A DNA stretch of 64,000 bases from Solwaraspora sp. WMMD406 (GCF_029626025.1 NZ_JARUBF010000001.1:3100001-3164000), one strand, 5' to 3'. Positions 8,883-17,765 are shown, counted from the first letter of the stretch. Numbers and translations: made by a program. Notes: generated from the sequence alone by a model not told the origin.

Positions 8883-9563
8883 GTGCTCTACTGGCTGCTC
8901 AAGTACGTCATTCTCGGTCCCTGGCTACGGCTGATCTTCCGCCCACAGGTCGAGGGTCTGCAGCATCTGCCGGCGACCGGGCCGGCGATCATCGCCAGCA
9001 ATCACATTTCGTTCTTCGATCCGGTCTTCATGCCGCTGATGGTGCGGCGGAAAGTGACTTTCGTCGCCAAGGCGGAATACTTCACGGGCAGCGGTGTCGT
9101 CGGTTGGCTGATCCGGATCTTCTTCCTCGGCACCGGCACGATTCCGGTCGACCGTGCCGGTGGCCGGGCGGCCAGGGCGGCGCTGGAGGCCCAGCTGCGG
9201 GTGCTATGCCGGGGCGACCTGGCCGGCATCTATCCGGAGGGGACCCGGTCGCCCGACGGTCGGCTCTACCGGGGCAAGACCGGTGTGGCCCGGCTGGCCC
9301 TGCGCAGCGGTGCCCCGGTCGTGCCGGTCGTCATGCTCGACGCCGATCAACTCCGCCCGCCCGGCGTGCGGCTGATGCGGATTCGCCCGGTCCGGATCCG
9401 GTTCGGCGCGCCGCTGGACTTCTCCCACCGCGCCGGGGCGGCCGGTGACCGGCGGGTCGAGCGGGCCGTCACCGACGAGATCATGCGTCGGCTGCGGGAA
9501 CTCTCCGGTCGGGAGTACGTCGACGTCTACGCCTCGTCGGTGAAGGCCACCCGGGTCGGCTGA
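8883..9563 (+). CDS. plsC: 1-acyl-sn-glycerol-3-phosphate acyltransferase (PlsC)
   Basis: Transfers an acyl chain to lysophosphatidic acid to form phosphatidic acid at the cytoplasmic face of the membrane. The 226-residue protein has the catalytic NHISFFDP (NHx4D), the GTIPVDR block, YPEGTRSPDGRLYRGKTG for glycerol-phosphate binding, and VPVVMLDA. The N-terminal YWLLKYVILGPWLRLIF is a membrane-associating helix. GTG 8883 follows GAGGAAGG. In M. tuberculosis the homologue Rv2182c is in the same neighbourhood. It converges on the cyclase gene with only 4 nt between stops. Confidence 0.9.
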   Translation: MLYWLLKYVILGPWLRLIFRPQVEGLQHLPATGPAIIASNHISFFDPVFMPLMVRRKVTFVAKAEYFTGSGVVGWLIRIFFLGTGTIPVDRAGGRAARAALEAQLRVLCRGDLAGIYPEGTRSPDGRLYRGKTGVARLALRSGAPVVPVVMLDADQLRPPGVRLMRIRPVRIRFGAPLDFSHRAGAAGDRRVERAVTDEIMRRLRELSGREYVDVYASSVKATRVG

Positions 9564-9567
9564 CGAC

Positions 9568-12500
9568 TCAGGAGGCGAGAGTCGGCGACCACTCCAGGCC
9601 TCCGTCGGTCTCCTGACCCAGCAGCAACAACCCGGGTGCCTTGTTGCGCAGCGCGAACGTACGCACGTCGGCCAGCAGCGCCGCCGCCGTCTCCCGTTCG
9701 CCGGCCCGCCGATAGGCATCGACCGCCAGCGCCAGCGCCAGCATGCGGTCGGTGGTGGTGCCGATCGCGGCGTACTCGGTCGCCGCGACGGCGAACAACT
9801 CGCCGGCCTCACGATGGGCGCCGTCCGCGTCGGCCGCCGCGGCGGTCACCGTACGCAACGCCGCCGCCGCCCACGGCGTGCGGTGCTCGACCCGGTCCAG
9901 CATGGACCGGATCCGTACGGCCGCCTCCCAGCCGCTGATCGCGGCGGCGAACGCGGCGGCGGCGATCCACTCTCCGCTGGCCAGGGCCGGTACCTTCGAC
10001 CAGGAGCGGTCCAGCTCGTCGAGCAGCTCCGCCGCGGCGTCGGCGCGACCCTGTAGCGCGCGGCAGAGCGCCCCCAGCCCGAGGCTGTTCCAGTACGGCC
10101 GGCGGAAGCCGCTCGCGCGGGCGGTCCGGATCGCGTCGGTGACGTCGTCGACCACGCCCGGCTCGGCCGCCGGCACCGGCTCGCCACGCAGCACCCGCAG
10201 ACAGCAGCGCAGGCCACGGGCCTGCATGTCCCACCGCCCGCTGGGCGTCTGCACGAAGCTGTCCGCCGCCGCAAGGAACGCGGTGAAGTCGCCGGCGAAG
10301 TACGCCCGCATCGCCTCACCCGAGTACCCGGTGCTCACCCCCGACCCTGAAGCCGCCCCCGCCATCAACCGCTGGGCACCGGACCAGTCGCCCTCCTCGC
10401 ACAATGCGTACGACAGGTTCTGCAACGCCCGGGGCAGCGCCATCAGCTCGCGTTCCTGGCACAGCGCGGTCACGGCGCGCAACTCGTCGAGCCCGGTCCG
10501 ATCCCCGGCCTGGTAGCGGGCCATCGCCACGGTGATTCGCGCGTTGACCGACGTCTCGGTCAACCCCAGCCGTTCGGCGATCTCCGCCGCGGCACCGGCG
10601 GCGACGATCGCCGGATCCCGCTCCAGGTTGAGCATGTGCAGCCGGCCGAGCTCGGCGTACGCGTCGGCCTTCTGATCGCTGTCCGGCAACGCGTCGAACA
10701 ACTCGACCGCGCGGTCCAGACACGTCAACGCGCCATCCCGGTCTGTGCGCAGCCAGGCCGCCCGGCCGAGTAACGTCCAGGCGCGGGCCGCGCAACCCTG
10801 GTCACCGGCGGCGGACAGCTGATCCGCCAACGTGCGCAGCTGATCGCCGCCGCCGACGGACAGGAACGCCCGGCCGTCCTTGGTGAAGGAGATCTCCGCG
10901 GCGAGCAGGTCCAGTTGCGGCCGGGCGAGCGGGTCCTCGGCGCCGACCAGAGCCAGCGCCCGTTCGACGTGCCCGGCGGCCACGTCCAGGGCGTGCAGGG
11001 CGTACGCCCGCCGGGCGGCCCGGTGCAGCGCCACCCGGGCGTCGACGGCGTACCGGCCGGTGTCCAGTCGCAGCGTGTGGGCGATCTCGTGGGCCGCCCA
11101 ACGGTGGTGGGCGAGGACCTCGGCCAGGTCGGTGTCCCGGTCACCGGCGAGCGTGTCCAGCCAGTCCGCCGTACGGGCGTGTCCAGCCGCCCGTTCGCTC
11201 CGGGGCAGCCGCTGGTAGCAGACGTCCCGTACCAGCACGTGGCGAAAGCGGAACTCCGGCTGCCCGGCCATCGACGAGCTGGCCTGCTCGTGGACGAAGT
11301 CCCGCTGCTCCAGCCGACGCAGCGCGCGGTCGATCAGTTCGAGAGGCTGACCGAGGGCGGCGGCGACCGCTCCGGGCCAGAACTGCACCCCGACGACCGC
11401 CGCGCCGAGCAGCACCGCCCGGTCGGTGACCTCCAGCAGGTCCACCCGGTTGGCGATCACCCCGTGCACGCTGTCCGGGATCGGCAACCCGCCACGCTGG
11501 TCGAGACTCACCCCGCGGCTGCCGCGCCGCAGCGCACCCTGCTCGATGAGCATCCGCACGTACTCGTGGGCGTAGAGCGGATTCCCGGCGGCGACCTCCA
11601 CCAGCGGAGCGAGTAGATCTGCCGAGAAGGGTGTGGTGCCGAACAGATGCGTGTAGAGGGCGGCCACCCCCGAGCTGCGCAGCGGCGGCAGGCTCACCGT
11701 CAGCGCTCCCGGGGTGGTGCCGGCCCAGCCGGGGTCGCGGCTGGTCAGCTCCGGCCGTGCCGTGCACAGCAGCAGCAACGGCACCTGCCGGGCCGACGCG
11801 CCCAGCAACTCGACGAACCGCAGCATCGCCGCGTCCGCCCAGTGCAGGTCTTCGAAGACCAGCACGGTCGGCTGCCGGGCGGCCAACGCGAGCAGGAACC
11901 GGCGCCACGCCGACTCGGTCTCCTCCGCCGGCAGGTTGCGGTGCGGCAGCCCGACCAGTGGGCGGAGCGCGTCCACCAGCCGGTCGGCCTCCGTCGAGCC
12001 GACCAAATCGCGTACGGCGGCGACCAGCCGGTGTTCGGCGGCGGTCGCGGAATCGGTGTCCAGGATTCCCGCTTGCGCCTTCACGATGTCGGCGAGGGCG
12101 GCGAAGGTGACGTTCTCGCCGAACGGTGGACATCTGCCGGTGCGCCAGGTGACCGGCTGATCGACGAGCCGCTCCGTGTGCCGCAGCAGTTCGCGTACCA
12201 GCCGGCTCTTGCCGATCCCGGCCTGGCCGAGCACGGTCAGCACCTGCGGGCGTTGATCACGGATGGACCGGTAGAGGGCGTTGACCAGGAGACCCAGCTC
12301 GTGTTCCCGATCGATCAGCGGAGTCAGGTCGGTCTGCCGGTCCGTCGGCGGTGCCAACAGCGGTGCCAGGGCGAGCCACACCTCGGTCGGCGAGGATCGG
12401 CCACGGAGCGTGACTGTCGGCTGGGCGTCGTAACGGATCGCGTCCTTGGTGAGCGTGTACGTGTCGCCGCAGACCAGCACCCCGGTCGGTGGCGCCACCG

Positions 12501-12927
12501 ACTGCATCCGGGACGCGGTGTTGACCACGTCGCCGGCGAGAAAGGCCTGACCGCCGTCGCGGGCCGCGCTGATGTCGACAAGCGCCTCGCCGGTGGCAAC
12601 GCCAATCCGGAAACGCAGGCCGCCGCTGTCGCCGTCGATGGCGAAGTCGGCCAGCGCCCGGCGTAGTTCCAGACCGGCGCGTACGCAGCGTAACGCGTCG
12701 TTCTCGGTCGCCACGGGTGCGCCGAACAGCGCCATCACAGCGTCGCCGATGTACTTCTCCACCACCCCGCCGTACTGGCCGACGACCCGGCGGACCGCGG
12801 AGAAGAAGTTCGTCTGCATCCGCCGGACCTGTTCCGGATCGGCCCGTTCGACGTACGGCGTGAAGTTGATCAAATCGATGAACAGGACGCTGACCCGCCG
12901 CCGATCCTCCTGGGTGGGCTCCGACAC
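9568..12927 (-). CDS. Class III nucleotidyl cyclase / AAA ATPase / TPR signalling protein
   Basis: A multidomain signalling protein, 1119 residues from the GTG at 12927. Residues about 10-180 form a class III cyclase homology domain, with the first metal Asp in FIDLINFTPY and the second in KYIGDAVMALFG. An ATPase of the AAA_16/STAND type follows, with Walker A LGQAGIGKSRLV and Walker B VLVFEDLHWADAAML. The C-terminal half is helical TPR-like repeats with no HTH. Such proteins are thought to make cAMP or to act as ligand-gated switches; activity here is unproven. Coding potential continues 55 codons upstream in frame and adds two zinc ribbons (see 12928-13092), so the true protein is probably about 1174 residues. 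Confidence 0.85.
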   Translation of the reverse strand: MSEPTQEDRRRVSVLFIDLINFTPYVERADPEQVRRMQTNFFSAVRRVVGQYGGVVEKYIGDAVMALFGAPVATENDALRCVRAGLELRRALADFAIDGDSGGLRFRIGVATGEALVDISAARDGGQAFLAGDVVNTASRMQSVAPPTGVLVCGDTYTLTKDAIRYDAQPTVTLRGRSSPTEVWLALAPLLAPPTDRQTDLTPLIDREHELGLLVNALYRSIRDQRPQVLTVLGQAGIGKSRLVRELLRHTERLVDQPVTWRTGRCPPFGENVTFAALADIVKAQAGILDTDSATAAEHRLVAAVRDLVGSTEADRLVDALRPLVGLPHRNLPAEETESAWRRFLLALAARQPTVLVFEDLHWADAAMLRFVELLGASARQVPLLLLCTARPELTSRDPGWAGTTPGALTVSLPPLRSSGVAALYTHLFGTTPFSADLLAPLVEVAAGNPLYAHEYVRMLIEQGALRRGSRGVSLDQRGGLPIPDSVHGVIANRVDLLEVTDRAVLLGAAVVGVQFWPGAVAAALGQPLELIDRALRRLEQRDFVHEQASSSMAGQPEFRFRHVLVRDVCYQRLPRSERAAGHARTADWLDTLAGDRDTDLAEVLAHHRWAAHEIAHTLRLDTGRYAVDARVALHRAARRAYALHALDVAAGHVERALALVGAEDPLARPQLDLLAAEISFTKDGRAFLSVGGGDQLRTLADQLSAAGDQGCAARAWTLLGRAAWLRTDRDGALTCLDRAVELFDALPDSDQKADAYAELGRLHMLNLERDPAIVAAGAAAEIAERLGLTETSVNARITVAMARYQAGDRTGLDELRAVTALCQERELMALPRALQNLSYALCEEGDWSGAQRLMAGAASGSGVSTGYSGEAMRAYFAGDFTAFLAAADSFVQTPSGRWDMQARGLRCCLRVLRGEPVPAAEPGVVDDVTDAIRTARASGFRRPYWNSLGLGALCRALQGRADAAAELLDELDRSWSKVPALASGEWIAAAAFAAAISGWEAAVRIRSMLDRVEHRTPWAAAALRTVTAAAADADGAHREAGELFAVAATEYAAIGTTTDRMLALALAVDAYRRAGERETAAALLADVRTFALRNKAPGLLLLGQETDGGLEWSPTLAS

Positions 12928-13092
12928 GCGGCGGGAGGACTGGGGCTGCCCGCAGGAGGTGCAGAAGATCGCGTCGGTGGGCAGCGGACGGCCGCAGTGG
13001 GCGCAGACAGGTATCAGCGCCGTACCGCAGCCGCCGCAGAAGCGGTCGTCGTCAGCCGGGGTGCGGCCACACTTGTCGCAGGGAGCAGTGAT
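12928..13092 (-). other. Probable in-frame N-terminal extension of the cyclase: double zinc ribbon with ATC as candidate start
   Basis: Reading the minus strand in frame with the cyclase from 13092 gives 55 residues with cysteines at positions 5, 8, 19, 22, 30, 33, 44 and 47, i.e. four CxxC pairs in the double zinc-ribbon pattern (CDKCGR, FCGGCG, CAHCGR, FCTSCG). Zinc ribbons at the N-terminus are common in this protein class. No ATG, GTG or TTG precedes them in frame, but AAGGAGG sits six bases before codon ATC at 13092-13090, perfect spacing for a start. Either ATC initiates, or the genome carries an ATG-to-ATC change or a sequence error. The GTG at 12927 has no comparable binding site. Confidence 0.7.
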
Positions 13093-13376
13093 GACCGTCC
13101 TCCTTGCGCGAGAGTCGAGTCGGGAGCTTACTGTCCCATCTGGCCGGCGATCCCGGCCCGAGCGGTCCGGCCGGGTGCGTACGCAGCTAGTGCGTCCGGC
13201 CGGGACCGGTTCCGGATGGTGGGCAGTACGCGCAGTTCAGCTGTGGTGCACAGGGCCGAGTATCGCGGGTCCCCGCCACTGTCCAAAACCGGGCTGTTGG
13301 CTAATGGACAGTCCGACTCTCGGTGATCGCCGGCTACATTGATGTCGCAACGCCAACCGAGTGGGGGAGTTCCGAC

Positions 13377-13574
13377 ATGGTCTACGTCAAGCTGGACAAG
13401 GATTGGACCGACGGCTCAGGCGTCAGCCACGCCGCGGGGGAGATGGTCGACATCGACGCGGCCACGCTGGCCAAGCTGCAGCAGGAGGGCATCGTCGACG
13501 AGTCCGAGTGGATCGGGCCGACCGGCGACAAGGTCACCACCAACTGGATCGGTCCGACCAGCACCCAGCCCTGA
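13377..13574 (+). CDS. Small hypothetical protein with duplicated WIGPT motif
   Basis: A 65-residue acidic protein. Residues 1-45 (VYVKLDKDWTDGSG, GEMVDIDAATLAKLQQEGIV) resemble a small beta-rich domain with a ligand-like helix, and the C-terminus repeats WIGPT twice about 13 residues apart. ATG 13377 follows GGGGGAG at a suitable distance. No signal peptide or membrane segment. The sequence is well behaved in codon use, so it is very likely expressed, but I do not recognise the family. A strong hairpin follows its stop. Confidence 0.65.
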   Translation: MVYVKLDKDWTDGSGVSHAAGEMVDIDAATLAKLQQEGIVDESEWIGPTGDKVTTNWIGPTSTQP

Positions 13575-13589
13575 GCCGGATGATGTCGA

Positions 13590-13631
13590 GACGCGGCGGT
13601 GCGGTCGAGGTCTGGCGCGCACCGCCGCGTC
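13590..13631. terminator. Bidirectional hairpin terminator
   Basis: Fourteen-base perfect arms (GACGCGGCGGTGCG and its complement) around a 14-nt loop, between the convergent 13377 gene and the Crp-family gene. Confidence 0.75.
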
Positions 13632-13664
13632 GTGTCGCGCCACCACGCTTGCCGGGCACCGGCC

Positions 13665-14357
13665 TCAGCGGTCGGCCATGCCGGCCCGTCGCCGCAACGC
13701 CGCGACATCGGTGACCACGATCCGTCGACCCTCCGTGCGTAGCCAACCCCGGCTGCTGAACGACCCGATTGCCTGATTGACGCTCTGCCGCGAGCCGCCG
13801 GCCATCTCGGCGAGTTGGCTCTGGTTGAGTTCGATCGTGATCATCGGCGCCTGGCTCTCGCCAGCCAGCCGGACCAGTGTCTTGGCCACCCGGCCCGGGA
13901 GATCGAGAAAAACATGATCGGCGTTCTGTTCGGTGAGCCGGCGGATGAGCGCTCCCAGTGAACGCATCACCGCGTCGAGAATCCGAGGATTGGAATGCAC
14001 CAGATCCATGAACGCTCCTCGGGACAACGCCAGCGCGCTGCACTCCTCGATTGCCTCGGCGGAGGCTGACCTGGTCGAGGCGTCCAGCAGCGACACCTCG
14101 CCGAGCACGTCCGGCGGCCGGACCACCGACAGCACGGCCCGTTCGCCGGTCGGGGCGGTCCGGAACACCGCCACCGCCCCGCGTTTGAGCACGATCAGCG
14201 ACTCGCCGGGGTCGTTCTCGACGAAGAGCAGCTGACCCTTGCGGTAGGTGCGCGGCACGGCGGCGGCGATGACCCGTTGCCGTACCTCTGGTTCGAGGCC
14301 GGCGAACATGTCCACACCGGTGAGCGCGTCACCTGGCTCCGGCAGACGCATCTCCAC
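13665..14357 (-). CDS. Crp/Fnr-family transcriptional regulator
   Basis: A 230-residue regulator. The N-terminal cyclic-nucleotide-binding beta-roll spans about residues 15-130 (FAGLEPEVRQRVIAAAVP, YRKGQLLFVENDPGESLIVL, RPPDVLGEVSLLDASTRS). A dimerisation helix leads to the Crp-type winged helix (LNQSQLAEMAGGSRQSV, followed by FSSRGWLRTEGRRIVV). The cAMP phosphate pocket keeps GEVSLLDASTRSAS, which is compatible with ligand binding. GTG 14357 has a GAGGGG site seven bases upstream; ATG 14351 is an alternative. Proximity to the cyclase (13 kb) makes a cAMP link attractive but unproven. Confidence 0.87.
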   Translation of the reverse strand: MEMRLPEPGDALTGVDMFAGLEPEVRQRVIAAAVPRTYRKGQLLFVENDPGESLIVLKRGAVAVFRTAPTGERAVLSVVRPPDVLGEVSLLDASTRSASAEAIEECSALALSRGAFMDLVHSNPRILDAVMRSLGALIRRLTEQNADHVFLDLPGRVAKTLVRLAGESQAPMITIELNQSQLAEMAGGSRQSVNQAIGSFSSRGWLRTEGRRIVVTDVAALRRRAGMADR

Positions 14358-14714
14358 GGTCCAACCCCTCCCCACCAAGGGCACCATCCCACCGAGGGCA
14401 CCACCCAGTCCGTCCGAGGTACGACACCCGGAGCGGACAAACATGAAATAGATACCGTTCGGAGAACGGTGTCAACATCAGATCATGACTTCCGTGTCGC
14501 GTGCTGTACACCCCCGCAATCATTTCTGTGACAGTCCTGTGGCCGACAAAGCGGCAGGCTAGGGCCAAGATCCGCCGGAGGGTGGGGGCCGACACGGGGG
14601 CCCGGCGGATCTGGCCGTGGGGATATCGGTGCCGTCCGGAGTCCGCCCGTACCGTGGGCTCCGGACGACACCCCCGATGGTGGTCGATCGATCGGATCGG
14701 CGAAGATGGCCCGC
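14358..14714. other. Intergenic region with two hairpins
   Basis: About 360 bases without a convincing gene between the divergent Crp-like gene and the exoribonuclease unit. Its left end is AT-richer (around 14440-14530) and probably holds the crp promoter. Two inverted repeats follow: AGATCCGCCGG at 14568-14578 pairing with 14602-14612, and GTCCGGAG at 14634-14641 pairing with 14659-14666. They could form a structured leader upstream of the plus-strand genes or an attenuator. No riboswitch class is recognised. Confidence 0.5.
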
Positions 14715-14831
14715 ATGACGGCCAGCACCACCGGCACGACGACGGCCGCCGAGCCGGCGGTCACCGGGTCCGGCGACCGCGTCGCCGGACGCTGCGCGCG
14801 GTGCGGACCAGCGAAACGGCTCGCGGCGTGA
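14715..14831 (+). CDS. Candidate 38-residue small protein coupled to the exoribonuclease
   Basis: ATG at 14715 opens a 38-codon frame: a Thr/Ala-rich first half, then a basic tail containing CARCGPAKRLAA. Its TGA stop overlaps the GTG start of the exoribonuclease (GTGA, 14828-14831), the spacing used for translational coupling. The CxxC pair and basic C-terminus suggest a nucleic-acid or metal contact, but this is too short to classify. It may be only a leader that sets ribosome access to the downstream gene. Confidence 0.4.
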   Translation: MTASTTGTTTAAEPAVTGSGDRVAGRCARCGPAKRLAA

Positions 14832-15388
14832 CCGCGCCGCCGCCGCGCCGATCCCCCGGCCCCGGCCGAGGGGAGGAGGTCCGGATCCACCGCTACTTCT
14901 ACGACTGCGAGTTCGTCGAGGACGGTCGGATCGTCGACCTGGTCTCGATCGGTGTCGTCGATGAGGAAGGGCGCGAATTCTACGCCGTTTCCACCGAATT
15001 CGACGGCTCGCGCGCCGTGCCCTGGGTACGCCGCAACGTCCTGGACAAGTTGCCGTCGCCCGCCGACCCGGCGTGGCGATCACGGGAGCGTATCCGCGAC
15101 GATCTCTACCAGTTCCTGGTCGCACCGCTCCGAGACCGGTCCGCCGACGAGATCGAGCTCTGGGCCTGGTACGCGGCGTACGACCACGTGGCGCTGGCGC
15201 AACTCTGGGGCGCGATGCCGGCCCTGCCCCGGGAGATTCCGCGGTTCACCAAGGATCTGCGGCAGCGCTGGGACGACGCCGGCCGGCCGCCACTACCGAG
15301 CGCGGCGGCGGATCGGCACGACGCGCTCGTCGACGCCCGACACAACCTGGCGCGGTGGCAGGTCATCGGGCAGCCGGATCCCGGATGA
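14828..15388 (+). CDS. DEDDh 3'-5' exoribonuclease, Rv2179c-type
   Basis: A 186-residue nuclease of the actinobacterial polyadenylate-specific 3'-exoribonuclease family. The five acidic/His positions are visible: YFYDCEFVEDG (Asp and Glu), LWAWYAAYDHVAL (Asp), and DRHDALVDARHNLAR (His and Asp). RNA 3'-end trimming is the known activity of the M. tuberculosis homologue Rv2179c, which also sits near aroG. The core begins at YFYDCEF; GTG 14828 is the nearest usable start in frame and adds a short Pro/Arg-rich leader of about 20 residues. Confidence 0.8.
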   Translation: MTAPPPRRSPGPGRGEEVRIHRYFYDCEFVEDGRIVDLVSIGVVDEEGREFYAVSTEFDGSRAVPWVRRNVLDKLPSPADPAWRSRERIRDDLYQFLVAPLRDRSADEIELWAWYAAYDHVALAQLWGAMPALPREIPRFTKDLRQRWDDAGRPPLPSAAADRHDALVDARHNLARWQVIGQPDPG

Positions 15389-15557
15389 CCGCGCGGCCGG
15401 GCAACCTCGGGGTCTGCTCGCCCGGCCCGGGACCGGGCCGATACAGTTCGCACTGACGGCCCGCCCCGGGCCGGCAATGATGCCGACGGTCTGACCGGAC
15501 TTCGTTCCTGGGGCTCGAGTGGGCTTACCGCACAGTTTCCTGGAGGATGAGCGGATC

Positions 15558-16586
15558 ATGCGTATCGGCGTGCTCACCGGTGGTGGCGACTGCCCCGGCC
15601 TGAACGCCGTGATCAGGGCGGTGGTGCGCAAGGGCGTCGCCAGCTACGGTCACGAGTTCATCGGATTCCGCGACGGCTGGCGCGGACCGCTGGAGGGGCT
15701 GAGCAAGCCTCTCGGCATCGACGACGTGCGGGGCATCCTGCCCCGGGGTGGCACCATCCTGGGCTCGTCCCGGACCAACCCGTTCAAGATCGACGGCGGG
15801 GTCGAGCGGATCAAGGAGAACCTGGCCGGCCAGGGGGTGGACGCCCTGGTGGCGATCGGCGGCGAGGACACCCTCGGCGTCGCCACCAAACTGCACGAGC
15901 TCGGCGTCCAGGTGGTCGGCGTGCCGAAGACGATCGACAACGACCTCGGTGCCACCGACTACACCTTCGGCTTCGACACCGCCGTCAACATCGCGATGGA
16001 GGCCATCGACCGGCTGCACACCACGGCCGAGAGCCACCACCGTACGCTGGTGGTCGAGGTCATGGGCCGGCACGCCGGCTGGATCGCGCTGCACGCCGGC
16101 CTCGCCGGTGGCGCGAACGTGATCCTGCTGCCCGAGCGTGAGTTCGACGTCGAGCAGGTCGCGACCTACGTCGAGAAGCGCTTCCAGAAGCAGTACGCCC
16201 CGATCGTGGTCGTCGCCGAGGGGGCACACCCGATGGCCGGCCAGATGGTCCTGCAGAACCAGGAAGTGGACTCCTTCGGGCACGTCCGGCTCGGTGGCAT
16301 CGGCCAGTGGCTCGCCGAGCAGATCGAGGCCAAGACCGGCAAGGAGGCCCGGACCGTCGTGCTGGGCCACATCCAGCGCGGTGGCACCCCGACCGCCTTC
16401 GACCGGGTGCTCGCCACCCGGCTCGGCCTGCACGCCATCGACGCCGCCAACGACGGCGACTGGGGCAAGATGGTCGGCATCCGGGGCACCGACATCGTCC
16501 GGGTGCCGCTGGCCGAGGCGACCCGGGAGCTCAAGACCGTCCCGCTGGAGCGTTACACCGAAGCCGAGGTCTTCTTCGGCAGCTGA
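15558..16586 (+). CDS. pfkA: Phosphofructokinase with PPi-dependent signature
   Basis: Phosphorylates fructose-6-phosphate in glycolysis; 342 residues. Motifs: IGVLTGGGDCPGLNAVI, the phosphoryl-donor loop IAIGGEDTLG, VVGVPKTIDND, and MGRHAGWIALHAGL. The residue after Glu in GGEDT is Asp where ATP-dependent enzymes have Gly (GGDGS or GGEGT), and PKTIDND carries Lys where E. coli PfkA has Gly. Asp plus Lys at these two sites is the PPi-PFK pattern, as in Amycolatopsis methanolica. I therefore infer a reversible pyrophosphate-dependent enzyme. ATG 15558 has GGAGG upstream; an earlier in-frame start gives only unrelated residues. Confidence 0.9.
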   Translation: MRIGVLTGGGDCPGLNAVIRAVVRKGVASYGHEFIGFRDGWRGPLEGLSKPLGIDDVRGILPRGGTILGSSRTNPFKIDGGVERIKENLAGQGVDALVAIGGEDTLGVATKLHELGVQVVGVPKTIDNDLGATDYTFGFDTAVNIAMEAIDRLHTTAESHHRTLVVEVMGRHAGWIALHAGLAGGANVILLPEREFDVEQVATYVEKRFQKQYAPIVVVAEGAHPMAGQMVLQNQEVDSFGHVRLGGIGQWLAEQIEAKTGKEARTVVLGHIQRGGTPTAFDRVLATRLGLHAIDAANDGDWGKMVGIRGTDIVRVPLAEATRELKTVPLERYTEAEVFFGS

Positions 16587-16648
16587 TCGGACGTGCCCGC
16601 CGGATGTCAGCCGCGCGCGGGTGTCGCCGACTGTTCGACCGGCGTGTC

Positions 16649-16682
16649 GCGGTGGCGGCCGTTCACGAACGGCCGCCACCGC
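16649..16682 (+). terminator. Strong hairpin terminator after the phosphofructokinase gene
   Basis: Fifteen-base perfect arms (left arm GCGGTGGCGGCCGTT) around a CACG tetraloop, 62 nt after the stop. It has no U-tract but is very stable, and separates pfkA from proC. Confidence 0.85.
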
Positions 16683-16729
16683 CGTCCACCCGGACCACCC
16701 GTGCCAGTGCGAAAGAAAGTGACGAACGG

Positions 16730-17548
16730 ATGCCTCCAGGCCTGCACAAGGTGGCGGTGATCGGCGCGGGCAAGATCGGCGAGCTGGTGCTCTCCGGGCT
16801 GTTGCGGGCCGGCTGGCCGGCCGCCCGGCTGCTGGCCACCACGCGACGCCAGGACCGGGCCGAGGAGCTCTCCATCCGGTACGGCGTGTCGGTGGTGGAC
16901 AACATCACCGCGGTGACCGAGGCCGATGTGCTGGCGGTAGCCGTCAAGCCGCAGGACGCGGCCACCCTGCTGGACCAGATCGGCCCGAAGGTTCCGGCCG
17001 ACAAGCTGGTCGTTTCCCTCTGCGCCGGCCTGCCGACCGAGTTCTTCGCCCGCCGGCTGCCCGAGGGCACCGCGGTCATCCGGGTGATGACCAATACCCC
17101 GGCCCTGGTCGATCGGGCGATGACGGCGATTTCCCCGGGCCGCCACGCGACCGCCACCCACCTGGCCCTGGCCGAGGAGATGTTCCAGCCGCTCGGGGCG
17201 ACCATCCAGGTGCCGGAAGGCCAGCAGGACGCGGTCACCGCGCTCTCCGGCTCCGGGCCCGCCTACTTCTATCTGCTCGTCGAGGCGATGATCGACGCGG
17301 GCATCCTGCTGGGCCTGCCGCGTCAGGTGGCACACGAGTTGATCGTGCAGACCGCGATCGGATCCGCCGTGATGCTGCGCGATTCGGGCGAACACCCGGT
17401 CAAGCTGAGGGAGGCCGTGACCTCGCCGGCCGGTACCACCATCTCGGCCATCCGCGAGCTGGAACGCCACGGTGTACGGGCCGCCCTGCTGGCCGCGCTG
17501 GAAGCCGCCCGGGACCGGGCGCGGGAACTCGCCGCCCAGAACGACTGA
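16730..17548 (+). CDS. proC: Pyrroline-5-carboxylate reductase (ProC)
   Basis: Last step of proline synthesis: NAD(P)H reduction of pyrroline-5-carboxylate. The 272-residue protein has the Rossmann loop VIGAGKIGELVLSGLL, AVKPQDAATLL, VIRVMTNTPALV, and the C-terminal dimer/substrate motif ALSGSGPAYFYLLVEAMIDA followed by SPAGTTISAIRELE. ATG 16730 places the Rossmann motif at residue 8, as usual. It follows the pfkA terminator, so it probably has its own promoter in 16683-16729. Confidence 0.93.
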   Translation: MPPGLHKVAVIGAGKIGELVLSGLLRAGWPAARLLATTRRQDRAEELSIRYGVSVVDNITAVTEADVLAVAVKPQDAATLLDQIGPKVPADKLVVSLCAGLPTEFFARRLPEGTAVIRVMTNTPALVDRAMTAISPGRHATATHLALAEEMFQPLGATIQVPEGQQDAVTALSGSGPAYFYLLVEAMIDAGILLGLPRQVAHELIVQTAIGSAVMLRDSGEHPVKLREAVTSPAGTTISAIRELERHGVRAALLAALEAARDRARELAAQND

Positions 17549-17765
17549 GGTATTCACTCACGCGGCAAGGCCTTCCGCTCTACGTGTCGATGTCGCTACC
17601 GTTCGCGGTGACGGTGTCGTGGCAGCGCTGTCCGGACGGCTGCCGGCAAGGGCTGCGACGCTCCGTACGCCGGCGCCATCGCCTTCCCCCTGTGGTGGCC
17701 GCCGAAGCCGGCCGTGGCGCCCCCTGCGGCCGGCTACCGGGGCGCGTACCGCCGACGCGCCCAGT

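Noticed and set aside
9568-13092. Cyclase/ATPase/TPR protein considered as a LuxR-type LAL regulator
   Set aside because: No C-terminal HTH is present; the cyclase and zinc-ribbon N-terminus define a different protein class.
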